From QQVM01 sp964544885 (lineage in GTDB: Bacteria > Bacteroidota > Bacteroidia > AKYH767-A > 2013-40CM-41-45): DNA of 64,000 bases. This document shows, in pieces, positions 27,439 to 35,286 of the stretch. Each line of letters begins with the position of its first letter. Position 1 is the stretch's first letter. The notes below the pieces were generated by a model. The model saw only the letters and a list, made by a program, of their open reading frames with translations. It made no database searches and had not been told where the DNA came from. A program made the translations under genes and the position numbers. The DNA lies in contig CAZJDX010000010.1 in the NCBI GenBank assembly GCA_964544885.1, positions 42,063-106,062 of the forward strand. The letters are read 5' to 3'.

Positions 27439-29073
27439 TTATGCTCCGGTACTTTTCAAAACTAATTTTCCCAGTTTGTTCAAAAGTTCCTGTGGGTCGA
27501 AGGGTTTGGATATATGAGCAGTCATGCCACTTTCAAAGCACTTTTCTACCTCTTCCTGTGTGACATTGGCTGTCATGGCCATGATCGGGGTTGTCCTGGC
27601 GGGCGGCCCAAAGTCTGACCGTATGCGTCTGCTGGTTTCAAATCCGTCCATTTCGGGCATCTGGATGTCCATAAGAATGACATCATATTCATTGCTCCTG
27701 AGTTTTTCAAGCGCGACTAATCCATGTTCTGCGACATCTATTGTCAGCTCTTCGATGAGATCATTCAACGTATCTACCGCCACCATCTGATTAAACATAT
27801 TATCCTCAACCAGAAGTATGCGTAATCCCTTCAGGTCTTCACCTTTGACATGTTCCGTTCCCGATTTTGACTCTTTGAAATCTGTTATACTGCCCGTTTC
27901 ATAGGGAATCTTGAAGGAAAATGTTGTCCCTTTTCCCACTTCGCTCTGCACATAAATGCTTCCCTTCTGAAGTTCAACGAGCTGTTTGGAAATGGTCAGA
28001 CCAAGCCCTGTTCCCCCGAATTTCCGGGTGGTTTCACTGCTTGCCTGGCTGAAGCTTTCAAATATTTTGTTCAGCTGGGTTTCAGGTATTCCAATGCCCG
28101 AGTCACTGACAGAAAATTCTATGATACTCTGATTGTCAAGCCTGCTTAATTCTTTTACCAGAATCCTCACTTTTCCCTTCTCGGTAAATTTTATTGCATT
28201 TCCGCACAGGTTGATCAGAATCTGGTTTAAGCGGACAGGATCCCCAAGGATCACATCCGGCACACCCGGTTCAATGAGTTTCTCCAATTCAAGATTTTTT
28301 TCTTCCGCCTTAAAGACCATAGTATGATAAACCGTATCCAGACTTTCCTCAATCGAGAAGGGGATCTTCTCGAACTCCATCTTCCCCGCTTCTATTTTGG
28401 AAAGATCCAGAATGTCATTAATGATCACCAACAGGTTTTCGGAAGATTTTTTGATGACATTCAGGTATTTCGCCTGTTGCGCATCGAGTTTTGATTTTAT
28501 GAGCAGGTTTGTAAGTCCGATCACCGAATTCATCGGTGTACGGATTTCATGACTCATGTTTGCAAGGAATTGCTGTTTGAATTTTTCGCTTTGTTCCGCC
28601 TTTTCACGCTCGATCTCTGCAATTTCTTTCTGCCGTATCGTATCATCCAGCTGAACTTTTGCCATGCGCCCCTGCCGGATGATCTTATACTCTTCAATTG
28701 TTTTGTTAATGGTTGTTTCCAGGTCACCGAAGTCTATCGGTTTGGTGACAAAGTCAAAAGCGCCGCGGTTCATGGCTGTACGTATATTTTCCATATCTCC
28801 ATAGGCGCTTACTACAACGGCTTTGTAGTGTTTATACTGTTCCTTGATCTTGTCCAGCAGGGTGAGCCCGTCCATTTCCGGCATATTGATGTCGGTGAGG
28901 ATCATGTCAAATTTTTCCGGATCGCCGTCAATCAGCTTAAGAGCTTGCAGTCCGTTACCGGCAAATTCAAATTGAAGTTCCTTATTTCGGATCCTGTGAC
29001 GAAAGCGCTGACGAATCAATAGCTCCAGATCCGGTTCATCATCTACAACTAATATTTTTGCTATATCTTCCAT
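27439..29073 (-). CDS. Receiver-kinase-receiver hybrid histidine kinase
   Basis: Soluble hybrid kinase of 544 residues with no membrane segment. The order is REC1 (1-125; Asp61 in ILTDINMPEMDG, Lys in FVTKPIDF), coiled linker (125-165), HisKA with His175 (NMSHEIRTPMNSV), HATPase (~245-395; N box NLCGNAIKF, G1 DSGIGIP, G2 GGTGLGL), and REC2 (~415-535; Asp469 in ILMDIQMPEMDG, Lys in HISKPFD). An N-terminal receiver implies that the kinase is itself controlled by phosphorylation from another kinase, most simply the propeller kinase two genes upstream. REC2 should pass phosphate to the HPt protein next door. 31 bases from the stand-alone receiver. Confidence 0.93.
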   Translation of the reverse strand: MEDIAKILVVDDEPDLELLIRQRFRHRIRNKELQFEFAGNGLQALKLIDGDPEKFDMILTDINMPEMDGLTLLDKIKEQYKHYKAVVVSAYGDMENIRTAMNRGAFDFVTKPIDFGDLETTINKTIEEYKIIRQGRMAKVQLDDTIRQKEIAEIEREKAEQSEKFKQQFLANMSHEIRTPMNSVIGLTNLLIKSKLDAQQAKYLNVIKKSSENLLVIINDILDLSKIEAGKMEFEKIPFSIEESLDTVYHTMVFKAEEKNLELEKLIEPGVPDVILGDPVRLNQILINLCGNAIKFTEKGKVRILVKELSRLDNQSIIEFSVSDSGIGIPETQLNKIFESFSQASSETTRKFGGTGLGLTISKQLVELQKGSIYVQSEVGKGTTFSFKIPYETGSITDFKESKSGTEHVKGEDLKGLRILLVEDNMFNQMVAVDTLNDLIEELTIDVAEHGLVALEKLRSNEYDVILMDIQMPEMDGFETSRRIRSDFGPPARTTPIMAMTANVTQEEVEKCFESGMTAHISKPFDPQELLNKLGKLVLKSTGA

Positions 29074-29104
29074 GTAATCCGGGGGTTCCCCTTCACTTGT
29101 TATA

Positions 29105-29500
29105 TCAGGATCTCAACTTCATGTTTTTGCTAAGTTCTGAAATTTTTGTCTTCAGCTCGCTAAAGTCAACCGGTTTGGTGACAAAGTCAGAAGCGCCGTA
29201 TGATACGGCCATATTGTGATTGGCTTCATCGCCGTATGCTGTAACCATCATGACCTTCAGCGTGGGAAATTCACTACGGATCACCTTCAGCAGTTCAAGT
29301 CCGGTCATTCCGGGCATATTAATATCGCTCAACACCAACACAAGATCAAACGGATCCAGTGTACGGAGAAAGTGAAGCGCATCCTGTCCGCTGAAAGCAA
29401 AATTTATCCGTACTTCACCGTTACGCAGTTCTTTCCTGAAGCGCTGTGTAAACATGGCTTCAACATCTTTTTCATCATCAACCACCAGCATTTTAATCAT
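29105..29500 (-). CDS. Single-domain response regulator
   Basis: Receiver-only protein of 131 residues: acidic pocket VVDDEKD, phosphoacceptor Asp59 (VLSDINMPGMTG), Thr/Ala switch (MVTAYGDEA) and Lys in FVTKPVDF. No output domain. It closely resembles REC1 of the next gene (shared motifs DINMP, TAYGD/SAYGD, FVTKP-DF), so REC1 and this protein are probably duplicates. It begins 9 bases after the propeller kinase stop, implying translational linkage and a role as that kinase's direct phosphoacceptor. Confidence 0.92.
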   Translation of the reverse strand: MIKMLVVDDEKDVEAMFTQRFRKELRNGEVRINFAFSGQDALHFLRTLDPFDLVLVLSDINMPGMTGLELLKVIRSEFPTLKVMMVTAYGDEANHNMAVSYGASDFVTKPVDFSELKTKISELSKNMKLRS

Positions 29501-29509
29501 CTGAGGATA

Positions 29510-32500
29510 TTAAGTTTGTAAGGGTAATGAAATGGTGAACTCCGTAAACTCTCCGGCCTTGGAATCCACCTGGAGATCTCCACCATGACCTTTCACAATG
29601 ATGTCATAGCTTATGGACAGTCCCAGGCCTGTACCGGACCCGGTTGGTTTGGTCGTGAAAAAGGGATTGAAGATCTTGTCACGTATCTCATCCGGGATCC
29701 CTTTTCCATTATCCCGGATGATGATGAGCGCCTTGTCACCGGTTTTCTTTGTGGTGATTGAAACCAAAGGTTGGTAATTGACATCCCCGCCGCCTTTCTT
29801 TTTCTCGTCAACTGCATAAAATGAATTGTTGAAAATATTGAGAATCACCCTGCTGATATCCTGCGGTATAATGTTGATATGCGGAAGCGAATTGTCAAGG
29901 TCTTTTTGCATAGTGCAGTTGAAAGCAGGATCCTTGGCGCGCATTCCGTGATAGGCCAGGTTGAAGAATTCTTCCACCAGTTTATTAATGTCCGTACTCT
30001 GTTTCTCCGCAGTCGCAGCCCTGCTGTGCTGTAACATCCCTTTTACGATGCTGTCAGCTCTCTTCCCGTGAAAAACGATTTTACCGAGATTCTGTTTGAG
30101 ATCGCCTACGATCTCATGCTTTTCATCTTCGTCATTGGCTGAGTCCAGTTCATCAATCAGTTCAACCGAGAGCTCGGAAAAGTTGTTTACGAAATTCAGG
30201 GGGTTCTGTATTTCATGCGCTATGCCGGCAGTCAGTTGTCCGAGGGAAGCCATCTTTTCCGATTGGATCAGCTGATTTTGTGTAGACTTTAAATTGTCCA
30301 TCGTACGGGTCAGTTCCACATTCTTTTCCTGGAGTTCATGTGTTCTTACATTGACTTTTTCTTCAAGCAGAATGTTCTGTTTCACCAGTGTGTTGGTCCT
30401 TATGCGTATGTAGGAAAAGATCAGGAGGGTAATGGCAAGTGCACTCAGTCCGGTGAACCACCATGTTTTCCAAAAGGGTGGGGTGATGGTAATATCAATG
30501 GCGATCCCTTCCTCATTCCACACGCCGTCATTATTACAGGCCTTGACTCTGAAAACATAGTGATCCGGATCAACATTGGTGAAGGTCACATACCGCCTTG
30601 TTCCGAATTCAACCCAGTCATCGTTCAGGCCTTCCATCTTGTATGCGTACCTGTTCTTTTCAGGCAACAGATAATTTAATCCTGCAAACTCGAACGTAAA
30701 GAAGTTCTGCTTGTAATTTAGTTTGAGGGTTCGGTCGCTCGTGATGAGCGTGTCCATTCTTGCCGGCTTCTCAAAGAGATAAAACCGCGTGATGACGACA
30801 GGAGGTACTACTTTATTTTCCGTAATACTGTCGGGATGAAAGGCGTTCAGTCCCTGGCTTCCTCCGAAAAACATCCATCCGTTCCTCCCCGTGTACGAAG
30901 CGTTTTCATTGAATTTATTCTGAAGTCCATCCTGCAGATTGTAAATTCGTGTCGAAGCGGTGATTTTGGATTCCAGGTTTCTCGGAATCAGTTTGCATAC
31001 TCCGGAATTTGTACTGATCCAAAGATTTCCTTTTCCGTCAGGTGCGATTCCGTTAACGATATTGTTGGGTAAACCGTCGTTCTCTGTAAAATGCAGGAAG
31101 GATTTACCTGCTTCTTTCATCAGGTTGATTCCTCCGCCATAGGTTCCTATCCAGAGTAAGCCTTTCTCATCTTCATATATCGAATGAATAAAATTGCTGT
31201 TAATACTGGCAGGGTCGTTGATATCGTTTTTATAAGCCTGAAATTTTCCCTTGCTTCTGTCATAGTAGTTGATTCCACCACCATAGGTGGCTATCCATAA
31301 CATCCCCTTCCGGTCTTCAAACACTTTCATGACAACATCATTACTGAGACTGGTCGCGTCTGCGGGATTATGTCTGAAAACACTGAACTTTTCAGTGCCT
31401 GGATTGAACAGGTTTAACCCGCCTCCGTGCGTTCCGATCCATAAAAGCCCTGAACGGTCCTTGAAGATGCACCTGACGTAATTGTTGCTGAGAGAGGAAG
31501 CGTCTCCCGGAATATTCCTGAATTGTTTCACCGCTCCGCTCTGCCGGTTGTATGAAAGCAAGCCATCGGTAGTTCCGATCCACAGGACCCCTGACTCATC
31601 TTCCTCAAGGGCAAAAACATTATTGAAACGTAAGAGAGGATTTGCCAGTGAAGGGAATTTTTCATTCACAAACCTCTCTGCTCTTCTGTCGAAAACATTG
31701 AGTCCGCCGCCTAGTATTCCTGTCCAGATATTTCCCTGTTTGTCCTCAAGAACGGCGAACACGCTGTTGTTACCTTCTGGTCCGGGATTCGCCTGGTAGG
31801 TTATGAATTTTGCCAGGGTCCGGTTATAGTAACTGAGTCCGTCAGAAGTGGCTATCCAGATGGTTCCCGCATTGTCTTCAAAAAGACTCCAAATCTTGTT
31901 GTTCGAAAGGGATTCAGAATTTTGCGGATGGTGCAGAAAGTTTATCTTCTTTCCGCCATTCCGGTCCAGCACGGTAAGTCCTCCACCCAATGTTCCAATC
32001 CAGATGTTGCCGCTCTTGTCTTCAAGAACGGAGAACACACTGTTACTGCTGAGACCGTTTTCCTGTGTATAGTAACTTACCCTCCCTGTTTTAGTGTTCA
32101 GGATATTCACACCTCCGTTCACGGTTCCTGCCCAGATGTTCCCGGCATCATCTTCACTGAGGCAGGTGATCTCATTTTCACTGAGGGAAAGAGCGGTTCC
32201 GGGTTGATGAGAATAACGCGTTGATTTTTTTGAAGTAGTATTGAGTGCGTTCAGACCATCAGAAACGGTGCCGACCCATAAGGTTCCGTTTTTATCAAGC
32301 AGGAGTGAAGAGATACGATTACTGCTCAGACTGCCGGGATCGGCAGGAACAGATGGTATCAAGGTGAATTTACCGCTCGCAGCGTCAAAAGTATTCAGGC
32401 CATCACTGGTTCCAACCCATACAGTTCCATTCTTGTCTTCCGCAATGGAGGAAACAATGTTATTGCTGATCGAGTTTTTATCGGAAGGGTCATTCTGAAA

Positions 32501-32857
32501 TCTTCTGAATGAACCGTTGCTTGGATTGTAAATGTTGAGCCCATTGTCTGTTCCTACCAACAGATTTTTTTTGCTGTCCTCAAAGATGCACCGGATGATG
32601 TTATTGGAGATCGCTTTCCCGTCTGTTGGAGTGTATTTGTAAACTTCAAAACTATAGCCATCATACTTGTTCAATCCGTCTTCAGTGCCGAACCATAAAT
32701 ATCCCTGGCTGTCCTGAAAGGTACAGTACACTTTAGACTGTGACAGTCCTTTATCAACCGAGATCCTGCCGAAACGGATCTTCTCAGAAAGCGGTTGGCA
32801 ATAAGTTGCCGGCAAATAACAAAGCGATAAAAGCAGCAGGATTAATTTGTTTTTCAT
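29510..32857 (-). CDS. Two-component propeller sensor histidine kinase
   Basis: Membrane sensor of 1,115 residues. After a signal peptide (LILLLLSLCYLPATYC) come 14 Reg_prop repeats (~40-675), each with a W-I/V-G-T core, enough for two seven-bladed propellers in the periplasm. A Y_Y_Y domain (~735-795) leads to one membrane helix (~800-820). A coiled coil, HisKA with His881 (AGIAHEIQNPLNF) and a HATPase domain follow (NNSFYAV, DNGKGIP, GTGLGLS). Unlike the classical Bacteroides hybrid sensors of polysaccharide loci, it lacks a receiver and an AraC-type HTH. It therefore depends on separate receivers, which lie immediately downstream. No SusC/SusD pair is present here, so the ligand is unclear. 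Confidence 0.93.
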   Translation of the reverse strand: MKNKLILLLLSLCYLPATYCQPLSEKIRFGRISVDKGLSQSKVYCTFQDSQGYLWFGTEDGLNKYDGYSFEVYKYTPTDGKAISNNIIRCIFEDSKKNLLVGTDNGLNIYNPSNGSFRRFQNDPSDKNSISNNIVSSIAEDKNGTVWVGTSDGLNTFDAASGKFTLIPSVPADPGSLSSNRISSLLLDKNGTLWVGTVSDGLNALNTTSKKSTRYSHQPGTALSLSENEITCLSEDDAGNIWAGTVNGGVNILNTKTGRVSYYTQENGLSSNSVFSVLEDKSGNIWIGTLGGGLTVLDRNGGKKINFLHHPQNSESLSNNKIWSLFEDNAGTIWIATSDGLSYYNRTLAKFITYQANPGPEGNNSVFAVLEDKQGNIWTGILGGGLNVFDRRAERFVNEKFPSLANPLLRFNNVFALEEDESGVLWIGTTDGLLSYNRQSGAVKQFRNIPGDASSLSNNYVRCIFKDRSGLLWIGTHGGGLNLFNPGTEKFSVFRHNPADATSLSNDVVMKVFEDRKGMLWIATYGGGINYYDRSKGKFQAYKNDINDPASINSNFIHSIYEDEKGLLWIGTYGGGINLMKEAGKSFLHFTENDGLPNNIVNGIAPDGKGNLWISTNSGVCKLIPRNLESKITASTRIYNLQDGLQNKFNENASYTGRNGWMFFGGSQGLNAFHPDSITENKVVPPVVITRFYLFEKPARMDTLITSDRTLKLNYKQNFFTFEFAGLNYLLPEKNRYAYKMEGLNDDWVEFGTRRYVTFTNVDPDHYVFRVKACNNDGVWNEEGIAIDITITPPFWKTWWFTGLSALAITLLIFSYIRIRTNTLVKQNILLEEKVNVRTHELQEKNVELTRTMDNLKSTQNQLIQSEKMASLGQLTAGIAHEIQNPLNFVNNFSELSVELIDELDSANDEDEKHEIVGDLKQNLGKIVFHGKRADSIVKGMLQHSRAATAEKQSTDINKLVEEFFNLAYHGMRAKDPAFNCTMQKDLDNSLPHINIIPQDISRVILNIFNNSFYAVDEKKKGGGDVNYQPLVSITTKKTGDKALIIIRDNGKGIPDEIRDKIFNPFFTTKPTGSGTGLGLSISYDIIVKGHGGDLQVDSKAGEFTEFTISLPLQT

Positions 32858-32884
32858 AATGTTTCCTAAGAAGGATGATACGCT

Positions 32885-34234
32885 CTACTGGTCAATATTT
32901 CCTTTGCCGTTACACCGGCCGCAGCTCACATTCCCGGCAGGTCGAACGACCTCATTGACCGAGTAGGTGACAAAATTTCTTGGTCCCATACCGTTTGAAA
33001 TATCCTTTGTAACCATCTTATTCTTCCGTATTTCGCTTTGGTAGATCTTCCCTTTTCCGTTGCATGCGGGGCATGATGCGCTTTTAGCACCGGTGCCGGC
33101 AAGTGGTTCAGACATTGCCGGCTTCTTATTCTCGCCGCCTGATGGAGGTGTGACAGGTTGCGATAAAGGTGAAGCGGTTTTTTCAGGCGTTGAACCGGAT
33201 GCAGGGGCAGATTCAGCTTTTACCGGTTGATCTTCCTTTTTTACGGACATGATGGTCTCTGCAACAGGCTTGCTCATATGGTGCGCAAGTTGAGCACCTT
33301 CTCCGACAATATCACCCTTCAGGTAATGATAACGCGTTGCTCCGCCTGTAGCTTCATAAAAAGTTCCTGTGCCATGAGAAAGATTATTCAGATAATCTCC
33401 TGTATATCTGTCTCCATTGGCATAATAGTAGGTGCCGCAACCATGGTAATTCCCGTTTTCAAAATTTCCTGCATATACATCACCGCTGGCATAATAGAAA
33501 ATTCCAAAACCATTCAGATTGTCACCTTTAAAATCGCCTTCGTAAAAGCTCCCGTCATTTAAAATCAGGGTGCCTTTACCATGGAAATTACCTCCGGTAA
33601 AATTCCCTTCATAACGGTTTCCGTCTTTGTAAAAATATATACCTCTTCCGTTCTGTTTGCCTTTCACAAATTCTCCTTCATACCGGTCTCCGTTGGAATA
33701 AAACCAGGTACCCTTTCCATCCATTTTGTCAAAAGCAAATGTACCTTCGTACCGGCTGCTGTCGTTGAATAAAAATATTCCTTCGCCAGATTTCATATTG
33801 TTCCGGAACATGCCTTTGTACCTGTTTCCTGAAACATACTGGATTTCTCCTTCACCTTGCATCTTACCGTTATCAAAAGCTCCTTCGTAAACCTGTCCAT
33901 CCGCATACTGGTACTTCCCGATGCCATGCATCTTTCCATTGCTGAAAAGGCCCTCATAAATATCTCCATCCTTGTATGTCATTTTCCCCTGACCTTCAAA
34001 CTTTCCTCTTTCAAAGCTGCCTTCATAGACATTTCCGGAAGAGGTCCTGAATACACCCTGGCCATTCTCGCAATTCCCGCTCACGCAACCTACCAGGTTT
34101 CTGCCCTGATTCCCTGACTCTGTCTGGGAAAGCAGGATTTTTGGATGGCATAGCACTAAAAGCCAGAGCAGGGATAAGGTTCGCGTAAATTTCACGGGCA
34201 ACAGGGTGTTTTCAAGGCGTGGTGTATAGGACAA
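32885..34234 (-). CDS. Exported MORN-repeat protein with zinc-finger-like tail
   Basis: Protein of 449 residues. A signal peptide-like N terminus (TLSLLWLLVLCHPKILLSQ) is followed by ten full 23-residue MORN repeats and one half repeat (~58-300), each of the form G-x-G-x-(Y/F)-x-x-x-x-G-x-x-Y-x-G-x-F. A Pro/Ser/Ala-rich linker (~315-385) leads to two DnaJ-type half zinc motifs, CPACNGKG and CGRCNGKG, about 50 residues apart. MORN repeats bind membranes or act as scaffolds. It is the first gene of the signalling operon, 27 bases upstream of the propeller kinase. A role as membrane or envelope partner of the sensor is suggested by position only. Confidence 0.85.
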   Translation of the reverse strand: MSYTPRLENTLLPVKFTRTLSLLWLLVLCHPKILLSQTESGNQGRNLVGCVSGNCENGQGVFRTSSGNVYEGSFERGKFEGQGKMTYKDGDIYEGLFSNGKMHGIGKYQYADGQVYEGAFDNGKMQGEGEIQYVSGNRYKGMFRNNMKSGEGIFLFNDSSRYEGTFAFDKMDGKGTWFYSNGDRYEGEFVKGKQNGRGIYFYKDGNRYEGNFTGGNFHGKGTLILNDGSFYEGDFKGDNLNGFGIFYYASGDVYAGNFENGNYHGCGTYYYANGDRYTGDYLNNLSHGTGTFYEATGGATRYHYLKGDIVGEGAQLAHHMSKPVAETIMSVKKEDQPVKAESAPASGSTPEKTASPLSQPVTPPSGGENKKPAMSEPLAGTGAKSASCPACNGKGKIYQSEIRKNKMVTKDISNGMGPRNFVTYSVNEVVRPAGNVSCGRCNGKGNIDQ

Positions 34235-34660
34235 GTATATAAAACTTCCTGAGAAATGACAAGCGGCACCAGTGTAGACTTAAGCAGTCTGATTCACGGG
34301 CAAAAACCTTTCTGCCGGCTCAGCTCCGGCTCAGTGCCATATCCGGTCAATATTAACAATCCGGTCATGCTGAAAAAGGGCTCAAGTGGTCTTGCGGATA
34401 GAGCAGCGAATAGTGCCTTCAGGCAATACCTTTAAGGTTTGTCTGAAACCCGCGCCAATCAAAAGATTTGGAGGTTTTTCTCTATGGTGAATGAGTGGAA
34501 AAATCGGCCGGAATGGAATTTACCGGGTGAATGGCTGCCATTTCTCCTATGAGGAATTGACAGGGGTTGTGGAAAACTTCTCAGTACAGTATGGCTTTGG
34601 CGCACTTTTCCTTCGTTGATTTGCCAGTAATTTAAAACACTAACCCCTAATTAAAGAATC
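34235..34660. other. Divergent intergenic region
   Basis: 426 bases between the divergent starts of the signalling operon and the SWIB gene. No coding frame, tRNA fold or clear repeat was found, apart from a short inverted GCCGG/CCGGC patch near 34315-34330. It must contain both promoters. Confidence 0.45.
34597..34623 (+). promoter_or_regulatory. Candidate promoter of the SWIB gene
   Basis: TTG at 34597-34599, a 16-base spacer and TTGATTTG at 34616-34623 (one base off TAnnTTTG). The spacing is at the short end of the accepted range. The start of transcription would be near 34630, leaving a ~30-base leader. Confidence 0.4.
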
Positions 34661-35041
34661 ATGGCAACAAAAAAAGCGAAGAAGAAATCGCCTGCAAAAG
34701 CGAAATCTAAGTCGAAGGCAAAACCAAAAGCAAAGGCAAAAGCAAAGCCTAAGGCAAAAGCTAAACCAAAAGCGAAAGCTAAGACAAAGCGTAAGCCAAA
34801 TGCTGCATTTATGAAACCAATGACCATCAGCGCAACGCTTCAGCCGGTGGTAGGCAGCAAGCCGCTTCCTCGCACAGAGGTAACCAAGCGTCTCTGGGAT
34901 TACATCAAGAAGAACAAACTTCAGGATCCTAAAGAGAAACGTAACATCAATGCAGACGAAAACCTGAAGAAGGTTTTCGGAGGTAAAAAGACTGTGAGCA
35001 TGTTTGAGATGACAAAGCTTGTCAGCAAACACCTTTCCTGA
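34661..35041 (+). CDS. SWIB/MDM2-domain protein with H1-like Lys-Ala-Pro tail
   Basis: Small basic protein of 126 residues. Residues 2-47 are almost entirely Lys, Ala and Pro (tandem KAKAKPKAKAKPK), as in histone H1 tails and bacterial H1-like proteins. Residues ~55-126 form a SWIB fold: SKPLPRTEVTKRLWDYIKKN, then KRNINADENLKKVFGGKKTVSMFEMTKLVSKHL. Bacterial SWIB proteins are known as fusions to topoisomerase I in chlamydiae and as small stand-alone proteins in Bacteroidota. A nucleoid-associated DNA-compacting role is inferred from the basic tail. The gene has its own candidate promoter and a strong terminator, consistent with high expression. Confidence 0.9.
   Translation: MATKKAKKKSPAKAKSKSKAKPKAKAKAKPKAKAKPKAKAKTKRKPNAAFMKPMTISATLQPVVGSKPLPRTEVTKRLWDYIKKNKLQDPKEKRNINADENLKKVFGGKKTVSMFEMTKLVSKHLS
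34664..34798 (+). repeat. Low-complexity Lys/Ala/Pro-coding repeat
   Basis: Degenerate tandem repeat of 6- and 12-base units coding Lys-Ala and Lys-Pro dipeptides within the SWIB gene. Synonymous codons vary (AAA/AAG, GCA/GCG/GCT), so selection appears to act on the protein composition. It can be expected to vary in length between strains. Confidence 0.8.
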
Positions 35042-35060
35042 TTCACAAGTTCAATCTGAG

Positions 35061-35090
35061 AAAGCGGGACCTGGTTCCCGCTTTTTTTTT
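35061..35090 (+). terminator. Rho-independent terminator
   Basis: A 9-bp GC-rich stem (35061-35069 with 35076-35084), a 6-base loop and a run of nine T. It ends the SWIB gene 20 bases after its stop. Confidence 0.9.
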
Positions 35091-35286
35091 ACCTGTACTC
35101 AGCGTGCATCTTCCGGATCATGATCCCGGCCTATCTGGTAAAATTTCTGATGTACATTCAAAGGCCACTGCGACGGTGTTTTGCAGTGAGGCCTGGCATT
35201 GCAGCAATGATGGAGTGAAATTCAGCGAAGCGACCATCACAATGGGATTCGGATGGGTAATCGACTGGCCATGGCCTGTTCAGGGT

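Noticed and set aside
34235..34660. Search for a tRNA or riboswitch in the longer gaps
   Set aside because: No cloverleaf, TTCGA-type T loop or recognisable aptamer core was found in this or the other gaps over 300 bases.
34640..35032. 130-residue minus-strand frame opposite the SWIB gene
   Set aside because: Its Cys/Phe/Arg-rich repeat is simply the complement of the Lys/Ala/Pro repeat on the + strand.
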